A stretch of DNA of 64,000 bases from Schizochytrium sp. TIO01 (lineage: Eukaryota; Sar; Bigyra; Thraustochytrida; Thraustochytriidae). How positions within the stretch are numbered: the first letter of the stretch is position 1; each line of letters begins with the position of its first letter. Under the pieces are notes generated by a model. That model ran no database searches, had not been told where the DNA came from, and was given only the letters and a program-made list of their open reading frames with translations. The stretch is taken from positions 1,433,270 to 1,497,269 of the forward strand of contig SMSO01000007.1 in NCBI GenBank assembly GCA_004764695.1. The letters are read 5' to 3'. Positions 63,778 to 64,000 of the stretch are shown piece by piece. A program made the translations under genes and the position numbers.

Positions 63778-64000
63778 ATTCTCATGTTTAGGCAAGGATA
63801 ACTTTGAATGGTCATTAATTCACATAGCGTGGCACCCTGTAGTGCCAGTGGTAGTCTAGACTATATATTCATCTATATTATATTTTTTAAGCTTCTTCTT
63901 CTCAGCTTAATTTCGATAAATTATTCTTTGACAAGAACGTCATTAAAACGTCAATATCGTGTACAGGTGTACCTCTTATGTTCAAAGCAGTGCATATAAA
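63778..64000. other. 3' flank of the protease gene
   Basis: AT-rich downstream sequence up to the window edge. Short frames only. Confidence 0.55.

Overview
This is a nuclear eukaryotic window. Most genes are single long open reading frames, introns are few and short with GT..AG borders, coding sequence is GC-richer than the AT-rich spacers, and the spacers are rich in microsatellites. Gene content points to a heterotrophic, flagellate-forming protist. There are two axonemal coiled-coil proteins (DRC4/GAS8 and an outer-dynein-arm docking-complex subunit). There are also secreted CUB proteins and a receptor kinase whose linkers are made of Pro-Thr repeats, a style common in stramenopiles (thraustochytrids/labyrinthulids, diatoms, oomycetes). 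A labyrinthulomycete-like stramenopile is my best guess, but this is an inference from style and not a proof.

Layout. 0.4-10 kb is gene-dense: a KICSTOR subunit 2-like protein, an IQ/WW protein with six copies of an unfamiliar aromatic repeat, DRC4, a possible 70-residue membrane protein, and an ODA docking-complex coiled coil. 11.5-19.3 kb holds a Ser-rich unknown protein, an eIF4B-like protein with two RRMs, and a HYPK-like NatA regulator, separated by repeat-rich spacers. 19-34 kb is gene-poor: an FSP1/AIFM2-like flavoprotein, then two related secreted proteins (lectin-like, PAN-like, Pro-Thr stalk, CUB) 3.7 kb apart. 34.8-39 kb carries anthranilate phosphoribosyltransferase (TrpD) and, on the minus strand, a TKL-like receptor kinase whose frame is broken between ectodomain and kinase. 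39-44.7 kb has no convincing gene, but holds a GC-rich island, a 208-codon orphan ORF and a perfect hairpin. 44.7-64 kb is gene-rich again: a membrane-anchored phosphoglycerate-mutase-like phosphatase (one clear intron), an ankyrin protein, a spliced PUB-like gene, an acidic unknown, a basic unknown with one intron, an AIG1/FAR-17a-like membrane protein, tRNA guanine-N7 methyltransferase, a sulfotransferase with a long N-terminal extension, and a membrane-anchored papain-family protease.

How they work together. The clearest functional grouping is the flagellar pair DRC4 and ODA docking complex (5.9-10 kb), with the IQ/WW repeat protein next door as a guilt-by-association candidate. Translation and tRNA functions (eIF4B, HYPK, TrmB) are scattered. 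No tRNA, rRNA, CRISPR array or transposon could be recognised by eye. Where an apparent reading frame opens with a non-ATG codon I have moved the start to the first suitable ATG and say so.
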